A DNA stretch of 64,000 bases from Ochrobactrum teleogrylli (GTDB lineage Bacteria > Pseudomonadota > Alphaproteobacteria > Rhizobiales > Rhizobiaceae). The position numbers and the translations under genes were made by a program. Location of the stretch: the NCBI RefSeq assembly GCF_006376685.1, contig NZ_VEWL01000011.1, positions 110,974 to 174,973 on the forward strand, read 5' to 3'. The stretch's first letter is position 1. Each line of letters opens with the position of its first letter. The notes below the pieces were generated by a model, which saw only the letters and a list, made by a program, of their open reading frames with translations, had not been told where the DNA came from and did not search any database. This document shows positions 43,570-51,620 of the stretch, piece after piece.

Positions 43570-44063
43570 TCACCTCGGCCTTTATTCTCACTGAGGTTCT
43601 GATTGTCGAAAACTATGCGATGATCGCCATATTAGGAATAGTCGATACGATTACTGGCATGGGAATTCCGTATATTGCCAGCGTCTTTGGCATATTCCTG
43701 TTACGTCAGACATTCAAATCTGTACCCGCCGAATTGGAGGATGCAGCGCGGGTCGATGGATGCGCGTGGCTGGGCGTCCTTTGGCGCGTCTACGTACCGG
43801 CAGCTAAATCCACCTACCTGGCTTATGCTCTGGTCTCGGTTACCACCCACTGGAACCATTTTCTCTGGCCACTGATCGTCACCAACACACCCGGAAAAAG
43901 ACCGCTCACAGTAGGGCTGTCGCTGTTTGGAGCGCCTGAAAGCGGCTTGGATATTTCAACCATCAGCGCCGCGACCATTATGGTCATTGCGCCACTGGTT
44001 ATAGCCTTTTTGATTTTCCAGCGCCAATTTGTGCAAGCATTCCTCAGAGCAGGAATTAGGTGA
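43570..44063 (+). pseudogene. 5'-truncated carbohydrate ABC transporter permease (MalG/UgpE-like)
   Basis: Only the C-terminal half of a sugar ABC permease remains. The EAA loop (ELEDAARVDGCAWLG...) and the last membrane helices are intact. Recognisable similarity begins upstream of the first ATG (43620), around codons for LTEVLIVENYAMI near 43587, in a frame with no start codon and closed by a TAA at 43557-43559. A full-length protein would be about 270-300 residues; about 150-160 are left. No partner permease, binding protein or ATPase is adjacent. The abrupt change to AT-rich DNA at about 43560 marks the deletion point. It is probably non-functional. Confidence 0.8.
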
Positions 44064-44282
44064 AAGACCAAGCGAACGTGGTTGAGTGCCAAACAGCCAT
44101 GCATCCCACTATCTTCTCCAAGGGAGCATACCCGCTAATTTTTTCCTTTTATTTCGACCTAAAAGGTCTCGTACTTAAAGATTATATGTCGGCATCAAAC
44201 CTATAATGCGAGACCGCCACCTCCGCCAAAACATTAAAGCCGCTTCAATGTTCGCTGACAATTTCATAAACCCTCCAATTGC
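44064..44282. other. Intergenic region upstream of mntP control elements
   Basis: Non-coding DNA lies between the permease remnant and the palindrome at 44283. Nothing recognisable was found in it. Confidence 0.4.
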
Positions 44283-44303
44283 AAATGCTTATCATAATCA
44301 TTT
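44283..44303. promoter_or_regulatory. Fur/Mur-like palindrome upstream of mntP
   Basis: A 21-bp near-perfect palindrome has left arm AAATGCTTAT, central C and right arm ATAATCATTT; nine of ten pairs match. It resembles the 7-1-7 Fur consensus (about 11 of 14 positions) and the Mur-type sites of rhizobia. It sits just upstream of a TTGACA (44320-44325) that may be the mntP -35 element. The binding protein is inferred. Confidence 0.5.
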
Positions 44304-44319
44304 AACATATTGATATTAC

Positions 44320-44349
44320 TTGACATTTTTTCCAGCTGCAAATAGGAAA
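44320..44349 (+). promoter_or_regulatory. Putative mntP promoter
   Basis: TTGACA (44320-44325) and TAGGAA (44344-44349) are separated by 18 bp. Transcription from here would start near 44356, a few bases before the GGGGAGTAG that opens the riboswitch. The -10 match is weak. Confidence 0.45.
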
Positions 44350-44352
44350 CCC

Positions 44353-44515
44353 GCATCGGGGAGTAGCCACCACCGAAGCGCGGCCCATTGAGGCAACGCC
44401 GATATCAAGTGGGGTCACGTCAACACAATCGCTGAAAAGCGTGGCGCGACCAGCCGTTTAACGGCCCGGCAAGACCGTGGTATCAGCCATCCGCCGACGG
44501 ACGGATGGCCTTTGT
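44353..44515 (+). ncRNA. yybP-ykoY manganese riboswitch leader of mntP
   Basis: The leader contains GGGGAGTAGC (44359-44368), the conserved 5' loop strand of the yybP-ykoY motif, and CGTCAACACA (44419-44428), its conserved partner loop, spaced as in the family. An 8-bp perfect hairpin (GCCATCCG, 44486-44493, with CGGATGGC, 44502-44509) lies between aptamer and start codon and may be the expression platform. The family senses Mn2+ and switches on Mn exporters such as MntP, the gene immediately downstream. The exact 3' limit is estimated. Confidence 0.8.
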
Positions 44516-44544
44516 TGCCCGGCCAATCCTCCGTCTGAGCAGAC

Positions 44545-45120
44545 ATGATGTCCCCCATCACAGTATTTTTTCTTTCCGTCAGTATGTCGGTCGATGCTTT
44601 TGCGGTCTCTGTTGGGCGTGGTACTGCCTTGAACCGTCCTCGACTTTCAGAGGCTTTGCGCACCGGCATCGTCTTTGGCGTGGTTGAAGCCATCACCCCG
44701 TTTCTCGGCTGGGTAGCCGGTGTACTAGCTAGCGACTGGGTTTCCCATGTCGATCACTGGCTGGCATTCGGGCTTTTGTCGGCAGTTGGTCTGCATATGC
44801 TTTATACAGTCATCTGGCCCAAGGATGACGACGGAGAGACACCTCAGGGAGGTTCGTTCCTCGTTCTGCTCGCAACGGCGCTTGGTACGAGCATCGATGC
44901 CATGGCCGTCGGTCTGTCGCTGGCCTTTATCGGCATCAGCTTGCAAGGCATCATCGCGATTTCAGTGGCCATCGGTCTTGCGACATTCATCATGTCCACG
45001 ATGGGCCTGATGATCGGCAAGGCAATCGGAGCCAGGTTCGGCAAGTTTGCCGAAGTGGCGGCGGCTGTTGTGCTTTGTGCTTTAGGCACGTCCATCCTCG
45101 TTGAGCATCTTTCGGCATAG
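44545..45120 (+). CDS. mntP: Manganese efflux pump MntP
   Basis: This 191-residue inner-membrane protein has six predicted helices in two repeats. Each repeat carries the conserved aspartate motif: [12 protein letters not shown] near residue 15 and [12 protein letters not shown] near residue 115, as in E. coli MntP, which exports Mn2+ and protects from manganese toxicity. The length is normal. Two adjacent ATG codons (44545, 44548) are possible starts. A Mn-sensing riboswitch and a Fur/Mur-like site precede it, supporting the assignment. Confidence 0.94.
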   Translation: MMSPITVFFLSVSMSVDAFAVSVGRGTALNRPRLSEALRTGIVFGVVEAITPFLGWVAGVLASDWVSHVDHWLAFGLLSAVGLHMLYTVIWPKDDDGETPQGGSFLVLLATALGTSIDAMAVGLSLAFIGISLQGIIAISVAIGLATFIMSTMGLMIGKAIGARFGKFAEVAAAVVLCALGTSILVEHLSA

Positions 45121-45156
45121 GTTTTCAGGGCGCGGAAATTTTCCGCACACGTCTGT

Positions 45157-45186
45157 AATGATGGGGGAGGCGCGGCCCCCATCATT
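45157..45186 (+). terminator. Hairpin after mntP
   Basis: A perfect 11-bp stem (AATGATGGGGG, 45157-45167, with CCCCCATCATT, 45176-45186) with an 8-nt loop lies 36 bp after the mntP stop. A second short palindrome (GCGGAAA-T-TTTCCGC-type, 45132-45146) precedes it. There is no T-tract, so classical intrinsic termination is uncertain. Confidence 0.5.
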
Positions 45187-45275
45187 TGAGAGCGGCACTT
45201 GTGGGATGCTTTCACAAATTTTCCATTCGGAGTTGCCCTTTCCATAAAACATGACTAAAGAACTCATATTTCTAA

Positions 45276-45791
45276 ATGTGTCTTTGGATCAGGTATATGT
45301 CTCCGTTGAATGCCGTTTTTGAACGTTTCTTTGTACGGGAACGCTCGCGCCTGAAACGGTTTGCCATAAAACTTCTCGGCAATGCCCACGATGCCGACGA
45401 CATTCTGCAAGAGACCTACATCAAGCTCTCGTCCCGCGAACTTTCAGACGGCGACAGAGGCCTGGTGGTTCGCACTCTGACGACATTGGCCATCGATCAC
45501 ATTCGCACTCGCAATGTTCATGACGCAGGCGGCAAGGCAGCGAGCGACGAGGTCTTCGTGGAGCACATTCAGCCTGAACGCATCGTTTCGTCAAAACATG
45601 ATCTCGCCGTTCTGCTCGACGCGATCAATCATCTTCCGCGCCGCCGTGCAAAAATCTTCCTGCTCGCACGTGTAGACGGCATGGCTTATGGACAAATTGC
45701 CCAAACACTTCACGTTTCGCTCAGCACCGTCGAGAAAGAAATGGCTGCGGCCATAGCTTTTTGCCATAAGTGGCAGCAGTCACATGGCTGA
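45276..45791 (+). CDS. FecI-like ECF RNA polymerase sigma factor
   Basis: This 171-residue extracytoplasmic-function sigma factor has sigma region 2 at about 20-85 (GNAHDADDILQETYIKL) and region 4 at about 110-160 (LLARVDGMAYGQIAQTLHVSLSTVEKEM, split), separated by a short linker. It should direct transcription of the adjacent TonB receptor gene when released by the FecR protein. The ATG at 45276 gives 171 residues; the ATG at 45297 (MSPLNAVF) is an equally plausible start. The stop overlaps the FecR gene by 8 bp. An interrupted TTTAGAA/TTCTTTA-like repeat just upstream (minus strand) might be an iron-control element, but the spacing is unusual. Confidence 0.92.
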   Translation: MCLWIRYMSPLNAVFERFFVRERSRLKRFAIKLLGNAHDADDILQETYIKLSSRELSDGDRGLVVRTLTTLAIDHIRTRNVHDAGGKAASDEVFVEHIQPERIVSSKHDLAVLLDAINHLPRRRAKIFLLARVDGMAYGQIAQTLHVSLSTVEKEMAAAIAFCHKWQQSHG

Positions 45792-46809
45792 TTGCGATTC
45801 ATCTGTTCTAACTTTAAATAGCAAAACTATGTTGGAATCTGGTAACCACGAAAAGTCGAAAGACGCAGCGATTGATGACGCCGCGACGTGGTTTGTCCGT
45901 ATGAGCAGCCATCCAGTACCGGACGATACAAAGCGCTCGTTTCAATTGTGGCTTCAAGAAAGCCCTGCCAACCGGGACGCTTATGACAGCATTTGCAAAC
46001 TTTGGGGCGAGTTGAAAGCACCGGCTCAAATTGTAGCTCGATCAAGCCGTCGCGGCTTGGGTTGGGTTGAACGCTTTTTCTCTCAACAGACCTTGAAATG
46101 GGCGCTCTCTGCATCTGTAGTGGCACTGATCATTGGCGCAGGCGCAATCTGGCGCGATGAAGGTTTGATCGCCCGGGGATTTGCCGACTATGCCGCATCG
46201 CCCGGAACCCAGAACGAAGTTGTGCTCTCGGATGGGACCAGAGTCTATATGGACGGCGACAGCGCCATCGACACGACGTTTTTGACAGGTGAGCGCCACA
46301 TTAGATTGATCCGCGGTCGCGCGTGGTTTGATGTCGCTCGTGATGAAGATCGACCGTTCTATGTCGAAACACAGTACGCAACAGTTGGCGTTCTTGGGAC
46401 AGTCTTTACCGTCGACATTGGAAATAAGGACTCAACAAAGGTCAGCGTCGAGAGCGGCACGGTATCTGTTCGCTCCGCAACTGGCGAACAAATCAAGCTT
46501 GGAGCGGGCAATGGTACGGCGGTTTCGTCCCGTGGTTTTCAAAAGCTCGAAAATGCCGACATAGACACAATGAATGCCTGGCGGCGCGGGCTTATCATTA
46601 TGAACCAGACCCCTCTTCGAACCGTTTTGTCAGAAGTTTCACGCTATACAACAGGCCGAATTGTCGTCTCGGACGAAAACATCAATGATCTTCAGCTTTC
46701 TGGCGTCTTCCGCACGGATGATGCCGATGCAATATTCACGGCACTCCAGTCAATACTTGACCTGAAAGTCAGAAGAATTCCAGGTCTGCTGACGATTATC
46801 TACCGCTGA
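45784..46809 (+). CDS. FecR-like anti-sigma factor / signal transducer
   Basis: This 341-residue single-pass inner-membrane protein has an N-terminal cytoplasmic DUF4880-type domain (about 25-80, RSFQLWLQESPANRDAYD) that binds the sigma factor. One transmembrane helix (about 104-123, LKWALSASVVALIIGAGAIW) follows, then a periplasmic FecR domain (about 140-235, including VYMDGDSAIDTTF) and a C-terminal STN-like module that contacts the receptor's signalling domain. It transmits receptor occupancy to the ECF sigma factor. It overlaps that gene by 8 bp. Confidence 0.93.
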   Translation: MADCDSSVLTLNSKTMLESGNHEKSKDAAIDDAATWFVRMSSHPVPDDTKRSFQLWLQESPANRDAYDSICKLWGELKAPAQIVARSSRRGLGWVERFFSQQTLKWALSASVVALIIGAGAIWRDEGLIARGFADYAASPGTQNEVVLSDGTRVYMDGDSAIDTTFLTGERHIRLIRGRAWFDVARDEDRPFYVETQYATVGVLGTVFTVDIGNKDSTKVSVESGTVSVRSATGEQIKLGAGNGTAVSSRGFQKLENADIDTMNAWRRGLIIMNQTPLRTVLSEVSRYTTGRIVVSDENINDLQLSGVFRTDDADAIFTALQSILDLKVRRIPGLLTIIYR

Positions 46810-46870
46810 GATGTTTCCAATAGAAATTGCTGATTATTTTTACGGGTTTTGCCGATCTCGTCCGTTCTTT

Positions 46871-46888
46871 GCATGAAGGGCTTCATGC
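46871..46888. repeat. Perfect 18-bp palindrome before TonB receptor gene
   Basis: GCATGAAG-GG-CTTCATGC lies in the 104-bp gap between the fecR-like and receptor genes, 25 bp before the receptor ATG. It could be a regulator site or an attenuating hairpin; it does not match a Fur box. Confidence 0.5.
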
Positions 46889-46913
46889 TCATGCAATTGG
46901 ATAGGGACGGTTC

Positions 46914-49799
46914 ATGGAAAAGACACTCAGAACAGCGCTTGCGATAGGAAGCATTTCACTGATCGCGTTCGTGGTTGCGAGAGCGCCGGGCGTCATGGCG
47001 CAGGAGATGGATTTGAAAAGCCATTCGTCTGCGTTCGATTTCAATATTCCGTCGAAACCTCTTCTGGCCGCGCTGGCTGATTTTGCCGAAGCGACAGGCA
47101 TCCAGATTGTGAGACAGGATGGCAACCCGATCCAGGGATCATCCCTTGCCGTTAGCGGTCGCCAGTCTGCCGAAACGGCCCTAACGCAAATACTGTCGAA
47201 CTCGAAATTACGCCATCGTTTCATTGATGCGCGCACGGTGAGCATCTTTGATCGTCAAGGCACCATAGCGTCCACGGATGGGACGACCTTTCTCGAAACA
47301 ATAGTGGTCGGCAATGCTAGAATGACAGATGCGGCATCGGTTTATTCAGCACCGCGCTCCAGTGTTTATGTCTCTGGTGAGGAACTCGACCGCTATGGCG
47401 CTATTTCTGCTGCGGACACTCTCAAAGGGTTACCAGGCATTCAGGTCGCTGATAGCAGGAATGGCGGCGGCGTGGACGTCAATATTCGCGGAATGCAGGG
47501 ACAAAGCCGCGTGGCAGTGACAGTGGATGGATCACAGCAGGCTTTGAATGTTTACCGCGGTTATGCAGGCACGCAGCAGCGCAGCTATTTCGACCCGGAT
47601 CTCGTCAGTGACATGGTTATAACCAAGGGACCGGCACTCGCGCCCGGCGCAGCTGGCGCAATTGGCGGCACTGTCGCGATCACAACCTTGCGTCCCGAAG
47701 ACATTCTCAGCCCGGGCAAGAATATCGGCATCCGATTAAAGGGCGAATTGTGGGACAACGGCATTAAGCCGCCGCATCGCAACACACAGATAAAGAGCAG
47801 CAAGGAGTTGTTCGCGCACCCCCACGAAGGCAAAGAAAATCTGTTTGACTCGGATGCCAGGTCAGGAAGCGCTGCTTTTGCCTTCCAGCAGGACAATTTT
47901 GATTTCATCGCAGCCTATGCCCGTCGTAATCAGGGTAACTACGTCGCCGGTCGTCACGGCCACGATAAATACCGCATATTCAGCAATTCCGGTTACGAGC
48001 AGAATTCGGCGGCGACCTCCTATGCGCCGGGCGAAGAAGTTCTCAATACATCCGCCAAGACAGAATCCATTCTTTTGAAGGCGACAATCCGGCCAACAGA
48101 CGAACAAGAACTGGAACTTAGCTACCGTCGCTTCGATGGTCGTTTCGGCGAAATCATGCCATCCGATATTTTCCGGTCCGGAACAGCTGGCATTTATCAG
48201 TACCCGCAAGGTGAGATGTTGATCAATTCGGCGTCCGCACGGTACGCCTTTGATCCTGAAGACAATGACTGGATAAATCTCAAGGCCAATCTGTGGTGGA
48301 CCGATGCCCAAAGCAGCCAGATAAATGGCGTCACAGGTCCCAAGTCACAGTATTTCGCAAGCGACCGCAGCTGGGTCAGAATGTCCAATCGCCGCATTGG
48401 CGGGGATATTTCCAACAAAACGGATTTTACATCACGGTTTGGCGATTTCAATCTCACGCTTGGTGGTTCGTTCCAACATGAAGAGATTCAGCCACAGGAT
48501 GGCGTTGTTATTACCGAGCACGATCTTAACACCAACCGGTTTCTGCGTAATGGTTCCAGAACAGAAATGAGCCTTTCAGGTCAACTACAATATCGACCGG
48601 TGGATACGCTCGAATTCTGGGGCGGCGGTCGCTACAGTATGTTTCGCTCGAAAGACCGCAACGCTATGTCGAAAGCGCGATGGGAAGACGCTTTTGGGCG
48701 CTGGATATATGCATCCAACTCAAAAGAATCTGGCTATATGTTCTGGCGACCGGATGCCAATGGCCTGTTTAGCGATGCGACAGACCCTCGCCTGAACAAT
48801 GGACTGCTCTTTGGTGACAGCAACAATCCATTCGATGGAGTACCATTCAACGAATTTGGCGCTACCTACACCCATGCTTTTGACCCCCGTTGGTCCGAGA
48901 CGGTTGTTGGCTTTGACCGGGGCCCAAGCCTATCAACCAAGGATAGCGGTTTCACGCCTGCTTTTGGTATAAATTACGAGATCGCGCCTGACACCTTCCT
49001 TTATGCCAGTTATGCCGAAGGCATACGCATGCCTTCGCTTTTCGAAACCACTTTGGGAACGCTTCAGGTGGAACCCACAGGCGGGCTCAAGCCGGAACGC
49101 TCGCGCAACTGGGAGATCGGGGCCAGCACCACGCTCGACAATCTGCTAACGGCTGGCGACACAGCATCGTTCAAACTCGCTTACTTCAACACCAATGTTA
49201 AAGATTACATCACCCGCTACTATGACCCGAATACGAACGGCGTGATGACCTTCTCCAATGCAGAAAGCTACAAGACCAGCGGCCTTGAGTTTCAGTCGAG
49301 ATTCGACAATGGCAAACTATTTGCCGATCTGTCGGCAACCTATTATTTCAAGACAGAGACATGCGACCCCACATTCGCGTCCTATTTGCGTGAAACCGCA
49401 GGGATTTATCAGCATACCGAGAATACACCCGACTGCACGCCGGGCAGTTTCATGGGCTCCTATACCAATACGCAGAACCCACCCAAATATGCTGTAAACC
49501 TGACATTGGGCAGCCGCTTCTTTGAGGAGAAGCTGATCCTGGGAGGGCGAATGACTTATACATCTGGTCCGACAGAGGAAATAACCGAACCTTGGCAAAC
49601 CGGAGCGACAACGCCGCAACTTGTCTATCAGCCGGTCGCAATTTTCGATGCCTTTATGAGCTACAAGCTGAGAGACGATGCTATTTTAAACGCATCGGTG
49701 CAGAACATCACGGACCGCTATTATCTGGATGCGCTGGCACAAAGCTTCATGCCAGCACCAGGCCGCACCTATCGCGCGGGACTGACAGTCAAGTTTTGA
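46914..49799 (+). CDS. TonB-dependent outer-membrane receptor with STN signalling domain (heme/siderophore type)
   Basis: This 961-residue receptor imports an iron source using TonB energy. In order: signal peptide (about 1-30, cleaved near VMAQ), STN domain (about 40-118, DFNIPSKPLLAALADFAEATG) that signals to the FecR protein, a TonB-box-like LETIVVGNA (about 128), plug (about 145-265, with VNIRGMQGQSRV) and a 22-strand-type barrel ending in the aromatic TVKF. LKPERSRNWEIG and YRAGLTVKF endings resemble the hemoglobin/heme receptor branch (HasR-like), but no hemophore gene is present, so a siderophore is possible. Likely transcribed by the ECF sigma encoded two genes upstream. Confidence 0.92.
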   Translation: MEKTLRTALAIGSISLIAFVVARAPGVMAQEMDLKSHSSAFDFNIPSKPLLAALADFAEATGIQIVRQDGNPIQGSSLAVSGRQSAETALTQILSNSKLRHRFIDARTVSIFDRQGTIASTDGTTFLETIVVGNARMTDAASVYSAPRSSVYVSGEELDRYGAISAADTLKGLPGIQVADSRNGGGVDVNIRGMQGQSRVAVTVDGSQQALNVYRGYAGTQQRSYFDPDLVSDMVITKGPALAPGAAGAIGGTVAITTLRPEDILSPGKNIGIRLKGELWDNGIKPPHRNTQIKSSKELFAHPHEGKENLFDSDARSGSAAFAFQQDNFDFIAAYARRNQGNYVAGRHGHDKYRIFSNSGYEQNSAATSYAPGEEVLNTSAKTESILLKATIRPTDEQELELSYRRFDGRFGEIMPSDIFRSGTAGIYQYPQGEMLINSASARYAFDPEDNDWINLKANLWWTDAQSSQINGVTGPKSQYFASDRSWVRMSNRRIGGDISNKTDFTSRFGDFNLTLGGSFQHEEIQPQDGVVITEHDLNTNRFLRNGSRTEMSLSGQLQYRPVDTLEFWGGGRYSMFRSKDRNAMSKARWEDAFGRWIYASNSKESGYMFWRPDANGLFSDATDPRLNNGLLFGDSNNPFDGVPFNEFGATYTHAFDPRWSETVVGFDRGPSLSTKDSGFTPAFGINYEIAPDTFLYASYAEGIRMPSLFETTLGTLQVEPTGGLKPERSRNWEIGASTTLDNLLTAGDTASFKLAYFNTNVKDYITRYYDPNTNGVMTFSNAESYKTSGLEFQSRFDNGKLFADLSATYYFKTETCDPTFASYLRETAGIYQHTENTPDCTPGSFMGSYTNTQNPPKYAVNLTLGSRFFEEKLILGGRMTYTSGPTEEITEPWQTGATTPQLVYQPVAIFDAFMSYKLRDDAILNASVQNITDRYYLDALAQSFMPAPGRTYRAGLTVKF

Positions 49800-49841
49800 A
49801 CTCGTGAAGCATCAGATATCGCCCACGCCATCTGACTATTA

Positions 49842-50894
49842 TCAGTTGGTGGCGGGGACGCCAGTCAGGACACTCACTTGTGGAAAGGCATTTACGAATG
49901 GATTGTTCGACGCAGGCAGAAGCCGCGCAAAATCCGTGAGAATTTGCGCGTAATCGTCCGTGTGAAATTCGTAAGGCAGTTCCAGTCGAAACTCGGAAAC
50001 TTGCGGCAGTACAGGATCGGTTGCGAGCGCTTCCAGAATTTGGTCAGTCGTGCCCACAATATCGGGCAGAAACAAAGTGCGGCGCGGACCATGGGCGAAA
50101 CCTGTTCGCTTATCGCGCTCGGCGGCAAATTCCGCATAGCGACGACGCGCATCGGGACTTGCACTGTCGGTGGGCAGAATCACGCGACCAAGTGCAACAC
50201 GCGGCACACGTTCATGCCTCCATTCCTGACGGAAGCGTTCAATGAGTGTTTTCTGTGCTGTCAGAAAATCGTCCGTATTCTCACCGCTGACAATGTTTCC
50301 CGTCAAAAGGTTGAAACCGGTCTGGCCCGCCCATCGTGCGGAATTTTGCGAGCCGCCGCCATACCACAGGCGGTCGGTCAGCCCTTCGGCAAAAGGTCTC
50401 AAACGCGGGATTTGCGCCCCCGCGGCATTGCCCGCTTCGGTTTCGCCGGAAAGCGGTTCAGAGCGCAACGCCTGGGCCAGTTTTTCTGCGCGCGTATGGC
50501 TGTAATCAGCAGTTGGAACAGCATCAACGAAATCAGCGATCAGATGCGCAAAAGGCGGCGCGCCCACCGAAACACCAACATTCAGCCTGCCATGGGACAG
50601 CAAGTCCACAGTTGCCAGATCTTCGGCCAGCCGAAATGGATTTTCATAGCCGAGCTGAATGACCGCCGTGCCAAGCCCGATGCGTTTCGTCCGCTGCGAA
50701 GCAGCAGCCAGAAATGTGGCTGCGGATGAAATGCCACGCTCCAGATGGCGCTGGCGCACCCATGCGCTATCATATCCCAGTCGCTCTCCATGCTCGAAAA
50801 GCTGAAGCGTATCCTCTAAACCTTGTGCGGGGTCATTCTCCCGGTGACTACCGGGAATGAGGAAGGCAAAATGTTCTATGTGTGAAAGAGGCAT
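49842..50894 (-). CDS. LLM-class flavin-dependent monooxygenase
   Basis: This TIM-barrel FMN monooxygenase of 350 residues belongs to the bacterial luciferase-like superfamily. Visible elements are GYDSAWVRQRH (about 42-52), the GTAVIQLGYENPFRLAED loop and NVGVSVGAPP. It requires reduced flavin supplied by a separate reductase, none of which is encoded nearby. The ATG at 50894 with AAGGGA upstream is preferred to a TTG two codons before. It ends the minus-strand sulfur-type cluster and converges on the TonB receptor gene. The substrate is unknown. Confidence 0.88.
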   Translation of the reverse strand: MPLSHIEHFAFLIPGSHRENDPAQGLEDTLQLFEHGERLGYDSAWVRQRHLERGISSAATFLAAASQRTKRIGLGTAVIQLGYENPFRLAEDLATVDLLSHGRLNVGVSVGAPPFAHLIADFVDAVPTADYSHTRAEKLAQALRSEPLSGETEAGNAAGAQIPRLRPFAEGLTDRLWYGGGSQNSARWAGQTGFNLLTGNIVSGENTDDFLTAQKTLIERFRQEWRHERVPRVALGRVILPTDSASPDARRRYAEFAAERDKRTGFAHGPRRTLFLPDIVGTTDQILEALATDPVLPQVSEFRLELPYEFHTDDYAQILTDFARLLPASNNPFVNAFPQVSVLTGVPATN

Positions 50895-50990
50895 GGTCAA
50901 TTTCCCTTCTCGCGCAGCGGCTTCGCGATAGCTTTGAAGTCGTACAAGAATTTTCGCTTCCTGTTCCGCCTTGCGTTGAGACAGTTGAAT

Positions 50991-51587
50991 TCAATAGGTT
51001 TCTCCGCGCAAATGGCTCGCGAGAAACCCAAGATTATCCTGTCCCCAATAGGTCTCTGTATCATAGATATAGGTTGGAAAACCAAAGACGCCCCTGGCCA
51101 CGGCCTGTTCACGATCCGACTTCCACTTGGCTTGAACATCGTAATCATTCTCACGTGCGGCCAGATAATCGCCGTTGAAACCGGCCCTATCCGCAACCGC
51201 ACTGCGGACTTCCGGCTTGCCAATGTCCTTTGCCTCTGACCAGAATGCATGTTGGAACACACGTGTCAGCTGCAGCCAGTTTTGACCATCAAGATGGGCC
51301 GCGATCACACTGAAGGAAGCAGGTGTGGGATCACTCAAAGCTGGACGGCCATCGATGAAAAGCGGCTTGCCACGAAATTTGGCCCAACGCTTGAGATCCT
51401 GTGTCCCATAAGCGCGACGTACTTCCGGCCGATTGCGCGAGAGGATGCCGCCATTTTCCTCAATAACGGTTGCGAGGTAAGGCTTGATTTCGACCACATG
51501 CTGCTCTGCCAGTTCCTCAAGCGTATCCAGCCCAAGATATGACCAGGGCGAACCGATGAAAAAGAAATAATCGATCGTTTTTGGCAC
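50991..51587 (-). CDS. DsbA-fold 2-hydroxychromene-2-carboxylate isomerase-like protein
   Basis: This 198-residue thioredoxin-fold protein is of the kappa-class glutathione transferase/HCCA isomerase group. The N-terminal DYFFFIGSPWSYLG carries the serine that replaces the thioredoxin cysteine and activates glutathione in this family; GVFGFPTYIYD is the cis-proline loop. It may transfer or isomerise a glutathione-linked or aromatic intermediate. It lies 97 bp from the LLM gene downstream and 34 bp from the binding-protein gene upstream. A role in cleaving a thiol adduct would fit the S-modified amino-acid theme, but this is inference. Confidence 0.86.
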   Translation of the reverse strand: MPKTIDYFFFIGSPWSYLGLDTLEELAEQHVVEIKPYLATVIEENGGILSRNRPEVRRAYGTQDLKRWAKFRGKPLFIDGRPALSDPTPASFSVIAAHLDGQNWLQLTRVFQHAFWSEAKDIGKPEVRSAVADRAGFNGDYLAARENDYDVQAKWKSDREQAVARGVFGFPTYIYDTETYWGQDNLGFLASHLRGETY

Positions 51588-51620
51588 ATTATGTCCTTCG
51601 ATAATGACTGTACTGGAAGT

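Noticed and set aside
45250..45275. Irr-type iron-control element before the ECF sigma gene
   Set aside because: The half sites TTTAGAA and TTCTTTA are present but separated by 7 bp instead of the usual 2-3, so the match is not convincing.
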